From contig CAVPXC010000003.1 of the NCBI GenBank assembly GCA_963709505.1, positions 124,001-188,000 of the forward strand: a stretch of DNA of 64,000 nt, read 5' to 3'. Numbering within the stretch: position 1 is the first letter of the stretch; every line of letters begins with the position of its first letter. The notes beneath the pieces are model-generated. The model was not told where the DNA came from, made no database searches, and was given only the letters and a program-made list of their open reading frames with translations. This DNA is from CAVPXC01 sp963709505. GTDB taxonomy: Bacteria; Chloroflexota; Anaerolineae; JAAEKA01. Shown one piece after another: positions 29,159 to 38,304 of the stretch. Position numbers and translations under genes: made by a program.

Positions 29159-31231
29159 TTAGAAGCGCTTTGCGACAATCTCCATATCCTTGCGAAGGTC
29201 CCAGGAGAACTCCGCCCCAACCTCGGTGGACTGTCCGACGCCGGCAGGCGAGATCGGCTGCCAGCTGCCACTCGAATCAACCAGGGTGACTGTGATGGGC
29301 CAGGCTGGTGTACCCGGTTGCTTCTGCACGAGCAGTCGATAGATATCTTCTCGGATCGTATCCGCGGGCAGCTCATAGGTCAGTCGCAGCTGGTGTGTCG
29401 CGCCCGGTGGAAGCACCATAAACCCCGAAAGAATGGAAGTGCCTTGCTCACCAGGCTGCTCCTCTGTCGTGTCTGGCTCAAAACCCTCGGCAGACAGCAG
29501 ACGGGCCCCCTCAGGTACATACACTCGCACGTAGTCGAAATAACACCGGTCTACCAGGTCCTGGTATGACTCACCATACGGGGCGGTCACGTGTAAACAA
29601 GGTTCATTGTTGGACTGGCCTTTGTGGCTGTAGGTTAGTTCGAGCTGCGACTGGATGGACCCATCGGCTGCCGGCGTGACCCGATAGGCTGTCTGGCGAT
29701 CCACCGCAGCGTTGGCCTTGTTCCAGCCGACGTTGCTGTCAACGACCATGAGGTAGTCGTCGTCGCCGGGTTCCACAGCGCCAACCCAACCGACCTCAGC
29801 CAGCAATGCCATGGCCTCGGGGTCGTTGAGGCTGATCAGGATGCGCTTCTCCTCCAAGGCGCCGTAGACAGCCTGGGCTAGCCTGCCGAAATCAGCCTGT
29901 CCGGACTCGACCTTGGCGCGCACGGCGCCGGCCAGGTCGCCCATGAAGTCCTTGCGATGGAGCCACCAGTCGGATGGATTGTTCCCTTGGATCGTGCTCT
30001 GCGTTGTTACGGGGGCTGCCCAAACGTCACGCAAGGCCGTGATCAGGTTCGAGCCGGTCACAGGCTCGTTGTACCCAGGTAGGTCTAGTGGCTCCAAAGC
30101 CGATACGATGCGGCGAGCCGCCTCCAGATCAAAGGTTATCGCACCGTCGGTCATCTTACCGGTGTCGAGATTGAATAGAGACTGCGCGACGGCGGCGGCT
30201 GTCGGGTAGTCCGGCGTCCAGTTGGCGTCGCGGAACAGCAATATCTGTGCACCCATGTAGCGTTCCAAATCCGGCGGCGCCAGGGGATGGTCAACCGTAT
30301 CCGTGTAGACCGCATAGCTATCCTGAAAGTCCATCTCACCCAGGTTGCCGCGGTTGACGTCCAACAGCCCCACTCCGGTGATGAAGCCACCTGTCGGCCG
30401 CAGCTCGTCGCTGTTTTGAGCCAGAAGCAAATAGGTGCGGGATCCCTCAGCTCCTAACAAGGCAGGGGCAACCTGGGCCAAGCTAACGCTTGCGCGCAAC
30501 AGAGGCAAATACTGGTCGAGCCGCTCAATCTGCTTGACCACGCGCGGGTCAAGGGTCGATAGGTCAAGATTCGCTCGAGCTGCGGCAACCCGATCGAGCG
30601 CCGCCTCAGCTTCCTGCCAGTGTGGACCGGCCTGCTGCAATGCCGGCACGACACGCTGCAGCGCGCTGCCGTCACCTGCCTGCTTGTAGGCTTCGAGCAC
30701 GGGCAAAGCGCCATCCATGGCGGCGCGGCCTGCGGAGGCTGCACTCCGGGCAAGATCGAGAAGTTGAGGCGCAGCGCGCGCCTCGTCGCCGACTTGGGGC
30801 AGCCAGCCGAGACGGGGAGCCAGGGGCAGAACCAGCCCGGCCTCCTGGTCGATGATGGTGAGATCGCTCTCCAGCCCGGCGAAATGGTCTCGTACTTCGG
30901 TCATCTTGGCTAAGTCGAGTCCGGATAATGACGACAGATCAAGCGCTTGCAGCCCGCGCAGCTCGTTCATGGCTGAGCGACCCGCTGATGCCAGGCGGGC
31001 CGTCTTCAGGCCCAGCGCAATTGCGACGACGAGCAGCAGCAGGACGGCCAGCCCGCAGCCTACTTGCCGGGATCGGCGACGGCTGACAGGATGTACAGGA
31101 CTCGAGTCTTGTTCGGCGAGTTGAGGAGGCTCTCTTGAAGGATGGGTTCTGTCATCGAAGCGATTCCGGCGAGATTTGGCGACAATCAGGTCTTGCACGA
31201 GGACTCTCGCGCAGTGCGGAAGTCTGCTCAA
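29159..31231 (-). CDS. DUF4012 domain-containing membrane protein
   Basis: Up to 690 residues from a TTG at 31229-31231; the true start is unclear and may lie later. A basic N-terminus is followed by one transmembrane helix at about 57-77 and a long extracytoplasmic part. The DUF4012 signature is YLLLAQNSDELRPTGGFITG, followed by GDLAGAVRAKV and a C-terminal beta-rich region. DUF4012 proteins of Actinobacteria and Chloroflexota are linked by context to surface polysaccharide loci; no activity is known. A downstream SGNH hydrolase with a membrane anchor fits envelope modification. Confidence 0.85.
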   Translation of the reverse strand: MSRLPHCARVLVQDLIVAKSRRNRFDDRTHPSREPPQLAEQDSSPVHPVSRRRSRQVGCGLAVLLLLVVAIALGLKTARLASAGRSAMNELRGLQALDLSSLSGLDLAKMTEVRDHFAGLESDLTIIDQEAGLVLPLAPRLGWLPQVGDEARAAPQLLDLARSAASAGRAAMDGALPVLEAYKQAGDGSALQRVVPALQQAGPHWQEAEAALDRVAAARANLDLSTLDPRVVKQIERLDQYLPLLRASVSLAQVAPALLGAEGSRTYLLLAQNSDELRPTGGFITGVGLLDVNRGNLGEMDFQDSYAVYTDTVDHPLAPPDLERYMGAQILLFRDANWTPDYPTAAAVAQSLFNLDTGKMTDGAITFDLEAARRIVSALEPLDLPGYNEPVTGSNLITALRDVWAAPVTTQSTIQGNNPSDWWLHRKDFMGDLAGAVRAKVESGQADFGRLAQAVYGALEEKRILISLNDPEAMALLAEVGWVGAVEPGDDDYLMVVDSNVGWNKANAAVDRQTAYRVTPAADGSIQSQLELTYSHKGQSNNEPCLHVTAPYGESYQDLVDRCYFDYVRVYVPEGARLLSAEGFEPDTTEEQPGEQGTSILSGFMVLPPGATHQLRLTYELPADTIREDIYRLLVQKQPGTPAWPITVTLVDSSGSWQPISPAGVGQSTEVGAEFSWDLRKDMEIVAKRF

Positions 31232-31301
31232 TGCCGATCAGTCGCGTCGGCGGGCGAGGGGTACCCTACCACACGCGGCTTTGTCTGGCAAGTTCTGTGG
31301 G

Positions 31302-31916
31302 CTACCGTTGGGAAGCCTGGCGCCGGGAATATACAACGAATGGGAACGAATGGCTCCTGCAGGTTCCGCCATTCGTTGTCCCATTCGTTGTGATATTCCG
31401 ACGCTTCCGTCCCTCAGTGCCTCCGCTGTCGATGGCCAGCGCCAATTCCGCGGCCCGTTGCGAGCCGATCATGACCCGGCGGCCATCGCTCAGCGTCAAT
31501 TCAACCCCTTGATTGCCGCTGACGTTATAGGCCGTGTTGCGGCGCGTGCCGCGTAAACCATAGCCTCCGTACTCGCGAATCGGCTTGTAGGTGCGCGCCT
31601 CGACGCGCTCGACATCGGCCAGGGGAATGACGCGTTTGGTCAGGGGGCGATAGCTGATGAAGATGTGGTCGGGGGTTACCGCGACCGTAAGTCTGAGGAT
31701 GTAGAAGAGTATAGGCAGGCCGATGCCAAAGAGCACCCAGAACAGCCACACCATCCAATCGGGCCCCGGATTATTGCCCCAGGGTTTTCCGAGCACAATC
31801 TGCTGGATGAAGCCCCACCACTGGAGCGCCGCCACGCCATAGACTGCCAGCCAAACCCACCACTGACGAAAGCGCTGTTCTTCTCGAAAGATGATGACGT
31901 TCGTCGTTTCGGACAT
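31302..31916 (-). CDS. Two-helix membrane protein with PH-like domain; repeat-encoded C-terminus
   Basis: 204 residues. Two hydrophobic segments (about residues 18-40 and 54-76) are followed by a short beta domain (VTPDHIFISYRPLTKRVIPL, VELTLSDGRRVMIGS) resembling bacterial PH or DUF6141-type domains; assignment is tentative. The natural protein seems to end near AELALAIDSGG; the next ~30 residues (GRKRRNITTNGTTNGG and on) are translated from an inverted repeat at 31327-31398 and are of low complexity. No motif indicates a function. Confidence 0.65.
   Translation of the reverse strand: MSETTNVIIFREEQRFRQWWVWLAVYGVAALQWWGFIQQIVLGKPWGNNPGPDWMVWLFWVLFGIGLPILFYILRLTVAVTPDHIFISYRPLTKRVIPLADVERVEARTYKPIREYGGYGLRGTRRNTAYNVSGNQGVELTLSDGRRVMIGSQRAAELALAIDSGGTEGRKRRNITTNGTTNGGTCRSHSFPFVVYSRRQASQR
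31327..31398. repeat. Inverted repeat forming the C-terminus of the PH-like gene
   Basis: Left arm GAATATACAACGAATGGG and on (31327-31353) and right arm (31369-31398) are near-perfect complements with an internal ACGAATGG direct duplication in each arm and a 15-base loop with PstI-like CTGCAG. It overlaps coding sequence, as other repeats here do. Confidence 0.7.
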
Positions 31917-32038
31917 GGTGTGACTTCCGACAGGATCGTGCCTGTTGTTGGATCCTCAGTGGCTGTCGGGAGATCGCGTTGGGCAAGGCATCTCCTGTCA
32001 GCTTGCACTGCGAGCGCAAGATATTATACCTCTTCTGA

Positions 32039-32173
32039 AAACTCGTTGCCAAACATGACGCAAATCCCTACCTCCAGCACACTGAGATGGGCGGTTATCT
32101 CATCCCAGCGGGCGAGAATCCCCAGAGCACCCTCCTCAAAGCAATCGATGAGGTCATGGCAAACTTCAAGTAA
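32039..32173 (+). pseudogene. C-terminal remnant, probably of an ABC-transporter substrate-binding protein
   Basis: 44 codons with no start: LVAKHDANPYLQHTEMGGYL, then IPAGENPQSTLLKAIDEVMA to the TAA. Codon use and amphipathic C-terminal helix look real, and a strong terminator follows at 32215, so this is the tail of a lost plus-strand gene. The identification as a solute-binding protein rests only on the style of the C-terminal helix and is weak. Confidence 0.45.
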
Positions 32174-32214
32174 GTGAGGAATGCGCGGTGGGCTTCGGCA
32201 CACCTTTGTCAAGG

Positions 32215-32240
32215 AAGAAGGGCCCCGAAGGGCCCTTCTT
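32215..32240 (+). terminator. Rho-independent terminator
   Basis: An 11-bp perfect stem AAGAAGGGCCC / GGGCCCTTCTT with loop CGAA, followed by TTATTACC. It sits 42 bases after the gene remnant. Confidence 0.8.
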
Positions 32241-32315
32241 TATTACCGGTAACCCATGTTGCTACCTTCACAGCGTAGCCGTCGATCAACGCTATTCAGG
32301 AATACGCTTCGGCCG

Positions 32316-32460
32316 TAGCCGGACGTCTTTCTCGACAATCCCGGCGGCACCCAGGTATCACAGCCGGTGATCGACGCGGTTTCGTCGCACTTCTCTCAAA
32401 GCAACGCCAACCACGGCGGCGCGTTCGCTACCAGCCAGCGCAGTGACGAGATTTTCAGAC
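32316..32460 (+). pseudogene. Fragment of the class V aminotransferase gene (copy of 39047-39190)
   Basis: About 145 bases still read in frame as VFLDNPGGTQVSQPVIDAV, then SNANHGGAFATSQRSDEI, the same block as residues ~27-65 of the gene at 38982, with roughly 75-80 percent base identity by eye. Both ends break off abruptly and no start or remaining domain is present. The 180 bases that follow hold no gene that I recognise. Confidence 0.75.
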
Positions 32461-32640
32461 GATTCATTATGGAGCAACTGACCACCCGGCTTAACGATGA
32501 ACATGCCGAACTGTCCGATGGAGACAGAAGCTTTGCCAGCCGATTTCTATGAGTTCGCCAAGCTCAGGCCAGACATACTCTCGCATTCAGATACTAACCG
32601 ATGTTATTGGCGGCGATGCGCGTTTTTGCCCTGTGAGCGA

Positions 32641-33240
32641 TCACGGATATATGTCGTCTGGCGTGTTGTTGGTGATGGAGTTCTTCGTGACGTTTAGCGT
32701 GCCGCCATAGTTGTAAATTCCACCGCCGCGGTCACTAGCCGTGTTCTTGGTGATGGTGCTGTGCAACATGGTGGTGACCGTACCGTTGTTACTGATGCCG
32801 CCACCATCATAGGCCGCATTGTTGGTGATGGTGCTGTGCTCCACCGTCAGCGTACCATAGTGGCGAATGCCTCCACCGCCGACGAGGTCGCCCATGCCAT
32901 GCGTAATCGTCATGCTCTGAAGGTCGACAGTTCCACCGTTGATGATGAACACGGTACCATTGCCGCCGCCATCCACGATGGTTTGTTCGCCTTTACCTTG
33001 AATCGTGAGGTCGCGGTCAATAGTCACCTTTTCGTAGAACGTGCCAGCCGGCACATCAATGCGGCTGCAAGTTGTGTCGTCAACCGCCGATTGAATAGTT
33101 GGGTAAGACGGGCTGCCAACTTTGCAATTACCTTTCGCTTGCGCGCTCGACGCAAACGACTACACTGGGGCCAGGATTAGCAGCAGCGCCAGCAGCAGAG
33201 CTAGCGGTGCATTCATCTTTGACCAACGTTTCGCTTTCAT
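32641..33240 (-). pseudogene. Secreted beta-helix / polymorphic-repeat protein with an amber codon in the signal peptide
   Basis: ATG at 33238-33240 with TAGGAGGAAT in front. It reads MKAKRWSKMNAPLALLLALL, a clear signal peptide, then TAG at 33160-33162 after LILAPV, then SFASSAQAKGNCKV and on in the same frame. The mature part has repeats of right-handed beta-helix type (GGTVDLQSMTITHGMGDLVG, STITNNAAYDGGGISNNG, STITKNTASDRGGGIYNYGG), as in chlamydial-type polymorphic proteins. It ends early at 32641 after about five turns, so the C-terminal anchor is missing. A TAG in a signal peptide and the short length suggest a decaying gene. Confidence 0.75.
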
Positions 33241-33623
33241 CGTAATTCCTCCTATTGGGTATTGGCAAGGTCAGCCCTTCCAATGCCGTGCTGATATTTA
33301 TGTGATATTACATCCTCGCTCTTAGGTTTCACTTAGGTGTCAAAGTCGCCCGGCTTAAGTCGAGGCCCAGCAGCGCGATCACCCGGGCATAGTTCCCCAC
33401 CAGACCGGGCCTCTCCCTCCGGGACGCTCGAAGCAGTGGGAAGGCCGTAGAGCGATTCTTCCACACACTGGGTGACAACTCTTTGCATGGGTGTCTCTGC
33501 AGCGCGCGTCTAGCGTTTCCTGACCGCCTCGCTCGCTAAGGCACTTCCGGAACACGGTTCCGAATATCAAGCCGACGTTGCGCTTCACAGCGTCCGGCTT
33601 CCGCCGAGCTGACGGGCCAGCGA
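33241..33623. other. Gap without a recognisable gene
   Basis: Apart from the beta-helix gene promoter at the left, no gene is supported. The minus-strand translation contains LVGNYARVIALLGLDL, which looks like the end of some coding sequence but I cannot name it; it may be a worn mobile-element piece. Confidence 0.35.
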
Positions 33624-34070
33624 TTGCTTTCGCCCGTCGCGCCGTGGTATACTCAAGAGCAATCACACCTCAAGGGGGAACACCATGGAACGCAACATCA
33701 TATCCCAGCGCCAGGGCGACGCGCTCAAGCTCGAAGTCCTGCGCGAATACATCGACTTCAGGGAAGGCCGGCCACCGCCGAGATAGTGGCCGATAGAAGC
33801 TGCGAAGTCCCGGTGCGCACCGTGCGCGAGTGGTTGTGCGACAACAACAACGCCAAGCTCTTGGACGAGATCGTGCCCTTGTGGCCGAACATCGGCAGCG
33901 CGCGGCAGTACGCCTCAGACCACGTGCCGGAAGCACTGCGCACCATCGTCGAGCTGATGCGTTCGGCCAAGAGCGAGGACGAAAGCGGATTTCTGGGCGG
34001 TATCGCACCGGAGCGGGCAGAAAAGCATCCCAGGTTAGCACGGGCGACGAGAAGCAGTGGTGGGGTATAG
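33624..34070 (+). pseudogene. Small HTH-type gene with frameshift, copy 1 of a flanking duplication
   Basis: A promoter TTGCTT (33624) - 18 bp - TATACT (33648) and CAAGGGGG ribosome site lead to ATG 33685. It reads MERNIISQRQGDALKLEVLR, then EYIDFREGRP; one base is missing near 33772-33776 and the frame continues as TAEIVADRSCEVPVRTVREW and on to 34070. A helix-turn-helix is likely in the TAEIVADRS..VRTVREWL part, as in small phage or mobile-element proteins; I do not recognise the family. About 128 residues if restored. A second copy of the first part lies at 38051. Confidence 0.55.
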
Positions 34071-34212
34071 AGCACCGGGACTATTTGGGGGTTAAGGTCG
34101 TGAGTGCAGCGACGACGCCTTTAAGAGCCGACTTGCCTGGTAGGGTGGCTTCGCTGCGAGAAAGGATGCTCCGGCGGTTTAAGCCCATGCAGGTGTCGAG
34201 GGTGCTCGTGGT

Positions 34213-37200
34213 CTACTCCGCCAAAGCGTAATCGATGGCTTCATCCAATGTCATCTGTTCTCCTTCCGCCCAAGCGGCGTTGAACGCAGCCTCGCTCAGC
34301 CCGGAGCGGGCGGCCGCGACGGTGCGCTCGTGGATACGGCCTCCAACCGCTTCCCACACTTGATTCATACTCAAGCGCAGCGTTTCGGCAACTGATGCCA
34401 GCCGTATAGCGCGCGGCAGGTCGGCCAGGTGCGCTGCAACTGCTGCCAATCCCGAGAAATTGTAGACCGCCGTCCTCTTGTCGCCGATTTCCTTACAGAG
34501 CGCCAGACTCTCTTGATACGATGCCTGCGCTGTCTTGGCGTCGCCTTCTTCGATGGCAAGATTGCCCAGGTTGTTGAGCGATCCTGCGACACTCGACTTA
34601 TCACCCATCTCCCTGTTGAGCGCCAGGCTCTCTTCATGCAAAGCGCGCGCTGTCACGTAGTCGCCTTGGTTGTAGGCCACATTGCCTACGTTGTGGAGCG
34701 ATGCTGAGATGCCCCATTTATCACCCATCTCACGCCGGAGCGCCAGGCTCTCTTCATGCAAAGCGCGTGCTGTCACGTAGTCACTCTGACGATTGGCCAC
34801 GATTCCCAGGTTGTTGAGTGATCCTGAAATGCCCCGCTTGTCACCCATCTCCCGCCGGAGCGCCAGGCTCTCTCCATACAGAGCCCGGGCCGTCACGTAG
34901 TCGCCTTGGCTGATGGCCACATTTCCCAGGTTGTTGAGCGCCAAGGCTGCAGCCGGTTTATCAGCCAGTCCGCGGGCCAATGCCAGGCCTGTCTCCAACT
35001 CTTGCCGGGCATTTGGATAATCTCCCTTTTGAAACCAGACTCTGCCAGTTTCTATTCGTGTCAACGCCAGTCCTGTCCGGTCGTCCAGGGCCGTAAACGT
35101 CTCGCAGGCCTGTTCCAGCCATGCCAGCGCCGATGGGTAATCACCGCGCAAACCAAACAATGTGCCCAACACGCGCCGGCAGCGCGCTGTAGTCGCTAGA
35201 TCCGCAACCTGCTCGCTAACGGCCAAGGCTGTTCGAGATTTTGCTTCAGCCTCGGCCCATTGCCCGAGCAATTCCAGCACTGCGCCGCGCTTGAGGTGTT
35301 GTTCAAGTTGTGCGCCCGGATCGTCCAGCAGGGGCAACAAGCGGGCATAGTAGTCGAGGGCTGCCTCATTGGCGAAGGCGGCCTGGGCGGCATCACCGGC
35401 TTTTTGCAGATAGTAGCGCTGCTTGGCCGTGTTCATGCTTTGACTGTAATGGAAAGCCAGCAGGTTGAGGTAGCGGTCGGCGCCCTGCGTTTCAATGAAT
35501 TGCGCCAACTGCTCGTGCAACTGCGCGCGCATGGCGTAGGTCAGGCTTTCGTAGGCCACTTCGCGGGTCACGATGTGTTTGAACAGGTAAGCCAGGTCCG
35601 GTTCGGGCGTGTCGAGCGGCGTCAGGTCGAGGAGCGCCAGGTTGGCCAGGTCGGCCTTTACTCGCCCCACCTCGCCTAGCGCCGGATAGTAGCCGTACAG
35701 CCAGCTCTGGCTGAACAAGCGTCCGATGATACTGGCTGTCTTGAGAGTGACCTTCTCGGACTCGCTCAACCGGTCGATGCGACTGAGGATGAGGGCGTGT
35801 AGGGTGGAGGGCAGTTCGAGCGCGCTGAGAGCGCCGGCTTCATACGGATTGATGCCCCGGTCGTGCAGATAGTTGAGCAGTTCTTCGATGTAGAATGGGT
35901 TGCCTTCAGCGCGGGCGGTCAGTTGGGTGACCAGCGCCTGCGGCAGGGGGCCGGTGCGGGCAGGGTAGAGTTGGGCCAGCTTCGCCCGGATCAGCTGTTC
36001 GGCTTCGGCAGCAGTCAATTGGTCGATCGTCACGAGCGTGAAGTAAGGCAGACTCTCGACCCGTGGTGCTTGAAGGCGCACAATTTCCGGCGGACGGTAG
36101 GCCAGCACAAAACAGACCGGTAGATTGGCGCTGACACGCGCCAGTGTTTCCAGCAAATCGTGGGAGGGGGCGTCGATCCAGTGCAGGTCTTCCAGCACCA
36201 CGAGCAATGGCGCTTCGGCAGCGGAGGACTTGAGACACTCTTCCAGGATGGCCGTCAGCACGTTGCGGCGATCCTTTGGTTCGAGAATGCGCGTAAAGTC
36301 GTTGTCTTCGATCGGGATGTCGAGCAGGAGCGACAGAACGGGGATGGCGGACACACGGAAAGGGGCGCGCTCTTCAACCTCGCCTTCCAGGTTGCGGATC
36401 TGGCGGCGAATTGGGGCAGTGGGATCCACATCAAAGAACGCCTGCCAAATCGGCTTCCAAACCAGATAGGGCGTGTTGGTGCCTGACGATTCGCAAGCGC
36501 CGCCGTAGCCGGTAAAACCGCGCTTGTGCGCCAGCCGGATCACCTCCGCCACCAGCCGCGACTTGCCCATGCCTGCTTCGGCAGTGATGCCGATGACCTG
36601 TCCTTTGCCCTGCAAGGCTAATTCAAGTTTCTCGTCAATGAGGGCCAATTCCGCCTGCCGCCCCATCATCGGCAGAGCGTAGTGCGGCTCTTCCAAGCGA
36701 ATGGCGCGCCGGCGACGTTGACCGGTGACGGCAAAGGCGGGTAGCGGCTCGGCTTTGCCCTTCAGCGGCAGCGGCGGGCGTGGCTCGAAACTGAACAGGT
36801 CTGCCACCTTTTTTTGTACCCGGCCCGAGACCAATACCTCACCCGGCACGGCCGTGGTCATCAGCCGCGCCGCCAGGTTCGTGTCGTCGCCCAGAGCGCC
36901 ATACGTGCGGCGGGTTGAGCCACCGTAAGCGCCCACGCGCATCGTGCCGCTGCTGATGCCGATTGCCACCAACTGCAGGAAGCTGAATTTCTGGTGCATG
37001 TGTTGGAGTTCCAACGCGGCCTGCACGGAACGGCGGGCATCGTCTTCATGGGCGATGGGTGTGCCGAAAACGGCGTACAGGTAGCTGCCCTTGTCACCGA
37101 TGGTTACGTCCAGCAGTGTGCCTTCGTACCGGGTCAGGACGGTCTGAACATGGCCGACGAGGGCTGAGAGCTTGTCCCCGGCCTGCTCATCGTCGTCGTA

Positions 37201-37989
37201 TGCAGTACCGGCAAAGCGCAGAAAGAGCGCCACCATCGGGCGCAATTCAGTGAGAAAGGCGCCATGTCCGCTTTGTTCGCGCTCGAAGACGGCAGGCAAG
37301 ACCCACGACCGTAAGCTGTCAGTCTCTAAAGAGAAAATCGCCTCCGGGGCAAGGGGCGAGGGTGCTGCCGTGACTTGCTTGACCATGGCAAAGCGCTCGC
37401 CATTATCCGCCATGCGCCAGCCGGTGAGGGATACCGTGTCTGCTAACACTTCAGCCGTGGCCGGATCAATTAGCACTTCGCCGGTGGCGGCCAGATGTTC
37501 GGCGGTAGACAAACGGGCAATCGTAGCGCCGGCCAGGGTGTCGAGGTGCTGAATGGCCGGGTCGCCTACCACGAAGCGCCGCGCCGGGCCGGTGGTCACG
37601 GCTACTTTCAGACCCAGTTTGGGGAAGACGGACATGGCGGCTTGCAGAGCCAGCGCGGCCGTTACTGCTCGCAGGGCGCTCTCCCCGTCAAACCAGCAAG
37701 TGATGGCGTCGCCGGCAAAGCCGACGACACTCCCGCCGTACTTTTCTATCTCTGCGATGAGGGCGTCATAGACGGCGTTGACCTGGCGGATCAGCTCTTC
37801 ATTGCCGCGGCGCTGGCCGAGCTGTTGGGTGAGCATTTCCGTCAGCGGCGTGAAGCCGGAGATGTCGGCAAAGAGGGCTGAGCCGCTGGTGCGATCCGGC
37901 AGGGATTTGCCGCGACTGAGTGCGAGCCGGCGATCTTGGGGAAGATAGGTCGGGAGGGTGCTCATCGGTTGCTTCGCTTCCACGCCCAT
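34213..37989 (-). CDS. Adenylate/guanylate cyclase - AAA ATPase - TPR protein
   Basis: 1258 residues. Residues ~35-190: class III cyclase domain (ALFADISGFTPLTEM, YGGSVVGFAGDAITCWFDG). Residues ~245-420: second cyclase-like domain, which lacks the first metal Asp (VALFLRFAG) but keeps GDKGSYLYAVFG and a complete second half. Residues ~440-760: AAA/NACHT-like ATPase with Walker A ITAEAGMGKSR and Walker B LLVVLEDLHWID. Residues ~830-1180: tetratricopeptide repeats; four are nearly identical at DNA level, with a 120-bp period around 34560-34960. The layout is that of large signalling proteins of Chloroflexota and other soil bacteria. Inputs are unknown. ATG 37989 is followed by a second ATG eight codons on. 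Confidence 0.9.
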   Translation of the reverse strand: MGVEAKQPMSTLPTYLPQDRRLALSRGKSLPDRTSGSALFADISGFTPLTEMLTQQLGQRRGNEELIRQVNAVYDALIAEIEKYGGSVVGFAGDAITCWFDGESALRAVTAALALQAAMSVFPKLGLKVAVTTGPARRFVVGDPAIQHLDTLAGATIARLSTAEHLAATGEVLIDPATAEVLADTVSLTGWRMADNGERFAMVKQVTAAPSPLAPEAIFSLETDSLRSWVLPAVFEREQSGHGAFLTELRPMVALFLRFAGTAYDDDEQAGDKLSALVGHVQTVLTRYEGTLLDVTIGDKGSYLYAVFGTPIAHEDDARRSVQAALELQHMHQKFSFLQLVAIGISSGTMRVGAYGGSTRRTYGALGDDTNLAARLMTTAVPGEVLVSGRVQKKVADLFSFEPRPPLPLKGKAEPLPAFAVTGQRRRRAIRLEEPHYALPMMGRQAELALIDEKLELALQGKGQVIGITAEAGMGKSRLVAEVIRLAHKRGFTGYGGACESSGTNTPYLVWKPIWQAFFDVDPTAPIRRQIRNLEGEVEERAPFRVSAIPVLSLLLDIPIEDNDFTRILEPKDRRNVLTAILEECLKSSAAEAPLLVVLEDLHWIDAPSHDLLETLARVSANLPVCFVLAYRPPEIVRLQAPRVESLPYFTLVTIDQLTAAEAEQLIRAKLAQLYPARTGPLPQALVTQLTARAEGNPFYIEELLNYLHDRGINPYEAGALSALELPSTLHALILSRIDRLSESEKVTLKTASIIGRLFSQSWLYGYYPALGEVGRVKADLANLALLDLTPLDTPEPDLAYLFKHIVTREVAYESLTYAMRAQLHEQLAQFIETQGADRYLNLLAFHYSQSMNTAKQRYYLQKAGDAAQAAFANEAALDYYARLLPLLDDPGAQLEQHLKRGAVLELLGQWAEAEAKSRTALAVSEQVADLATTARCRRVLGTLFGLRGDYPSALAWLEQACETFTALDDRTGLALTRIETGRVWFQKGDYPNARQELETGLALARGLADKPAAALALNNLGNVAISQGDYVTARALYGESLALRREMGDKRGISGSLNNLGIVANRQSDYVTARALHEESLALRREMGDKWGISASLHNVGNVAYNQGDYVTARALHEESLALNREMGDKSSVAGSLNNLGNLAIEEGDAKTAQASYQESLALCKEIGDKRTAVYNFSGLAAVAAHLADLPRAIRLASVAETLRLSMNQVWEAVGGRIHERTVAAARSGLSEAAFNAAWAEGEQMTLDEAIDYALAE
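34560..34960. repeat. 120-bp tandem coding repeats (TPR units)
   Basis: Three to four consecutive 40-codon units share most bases (the GCGCCAGGCTCTCT and GTCACGTAGTC words recur every 120 bases). They encode GDYVTARALHEESLALRREM and its variants. Recent duplication or gene conversion is likely. Confidence 0.8.
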
Positions 37990-38050
37990 GATCGTACATT
38001 ATTCTGCGCAAGCTGTCAATCAGCCCGAAGGGTCCGCACCTTCTAAGCCA

Positions 38051-38270
38051 TTGCTTTTCCCTGCCGCAACGTGCTATACTCAAAGAACAATCACACTTCA
38101 AGGGGGACACCATGGAACGCAACATCATATCCACAGCGCCAGGGCGACGCACTCAAGCTCGAAGTCCTACGCGAATACTTCGACTTCAGGGAAGGCCGGC
38201 CCACCGCCGAGATAGTATCGGACAAGTTGCCAGGGGACATACCGAGCGTACTATGGCGCTGAGGGGCTGA
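38051..38270 (+). pseudogene. Truncated copy 2 of the small HTH-type gene
   Basis: Same promoter (TTGCTT 38051, 18 bp, TATACT 38075), ribosome site and ATG (38112) as copy 1. An extra base after ATATCC near 38131 throws it out of frame at codon 8, yet the bases keep matching copy 1 to about 38225. The region then ends at the CRISPR relic. Copy 1 lacks a base that copy 2 has, and copy 2 has a base that copy 1 lacks, so an intact parent must have existed. Confidence 0.6.
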
Positions 38271-38276
38271 AACGTC

Positions 38277-38303
38277 CTAGTGATAAGTCCTTCTTATCAC
38301 TAG
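38277..38303. repeat. 11-bp hairpin before the CRISPR relic
   Basis: Perfect stem CTAGTGATAAG / CTTATCACTAG with loop TCCTT. It may be a terminator or part of a leader end; no U-run follows. Confidence 0.6.
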
Positions 38304-38304
38304 G

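Noticed and set aside
33379..33666. Minus-strand gene of 95 codons
   Set aside because: No ribosome site or motif, overlaps the promoter of the small HTH gene.
34560..34960. CRISPR or minisatellite
   Set aside because: The 120-bp units are in-frame TPR codons.
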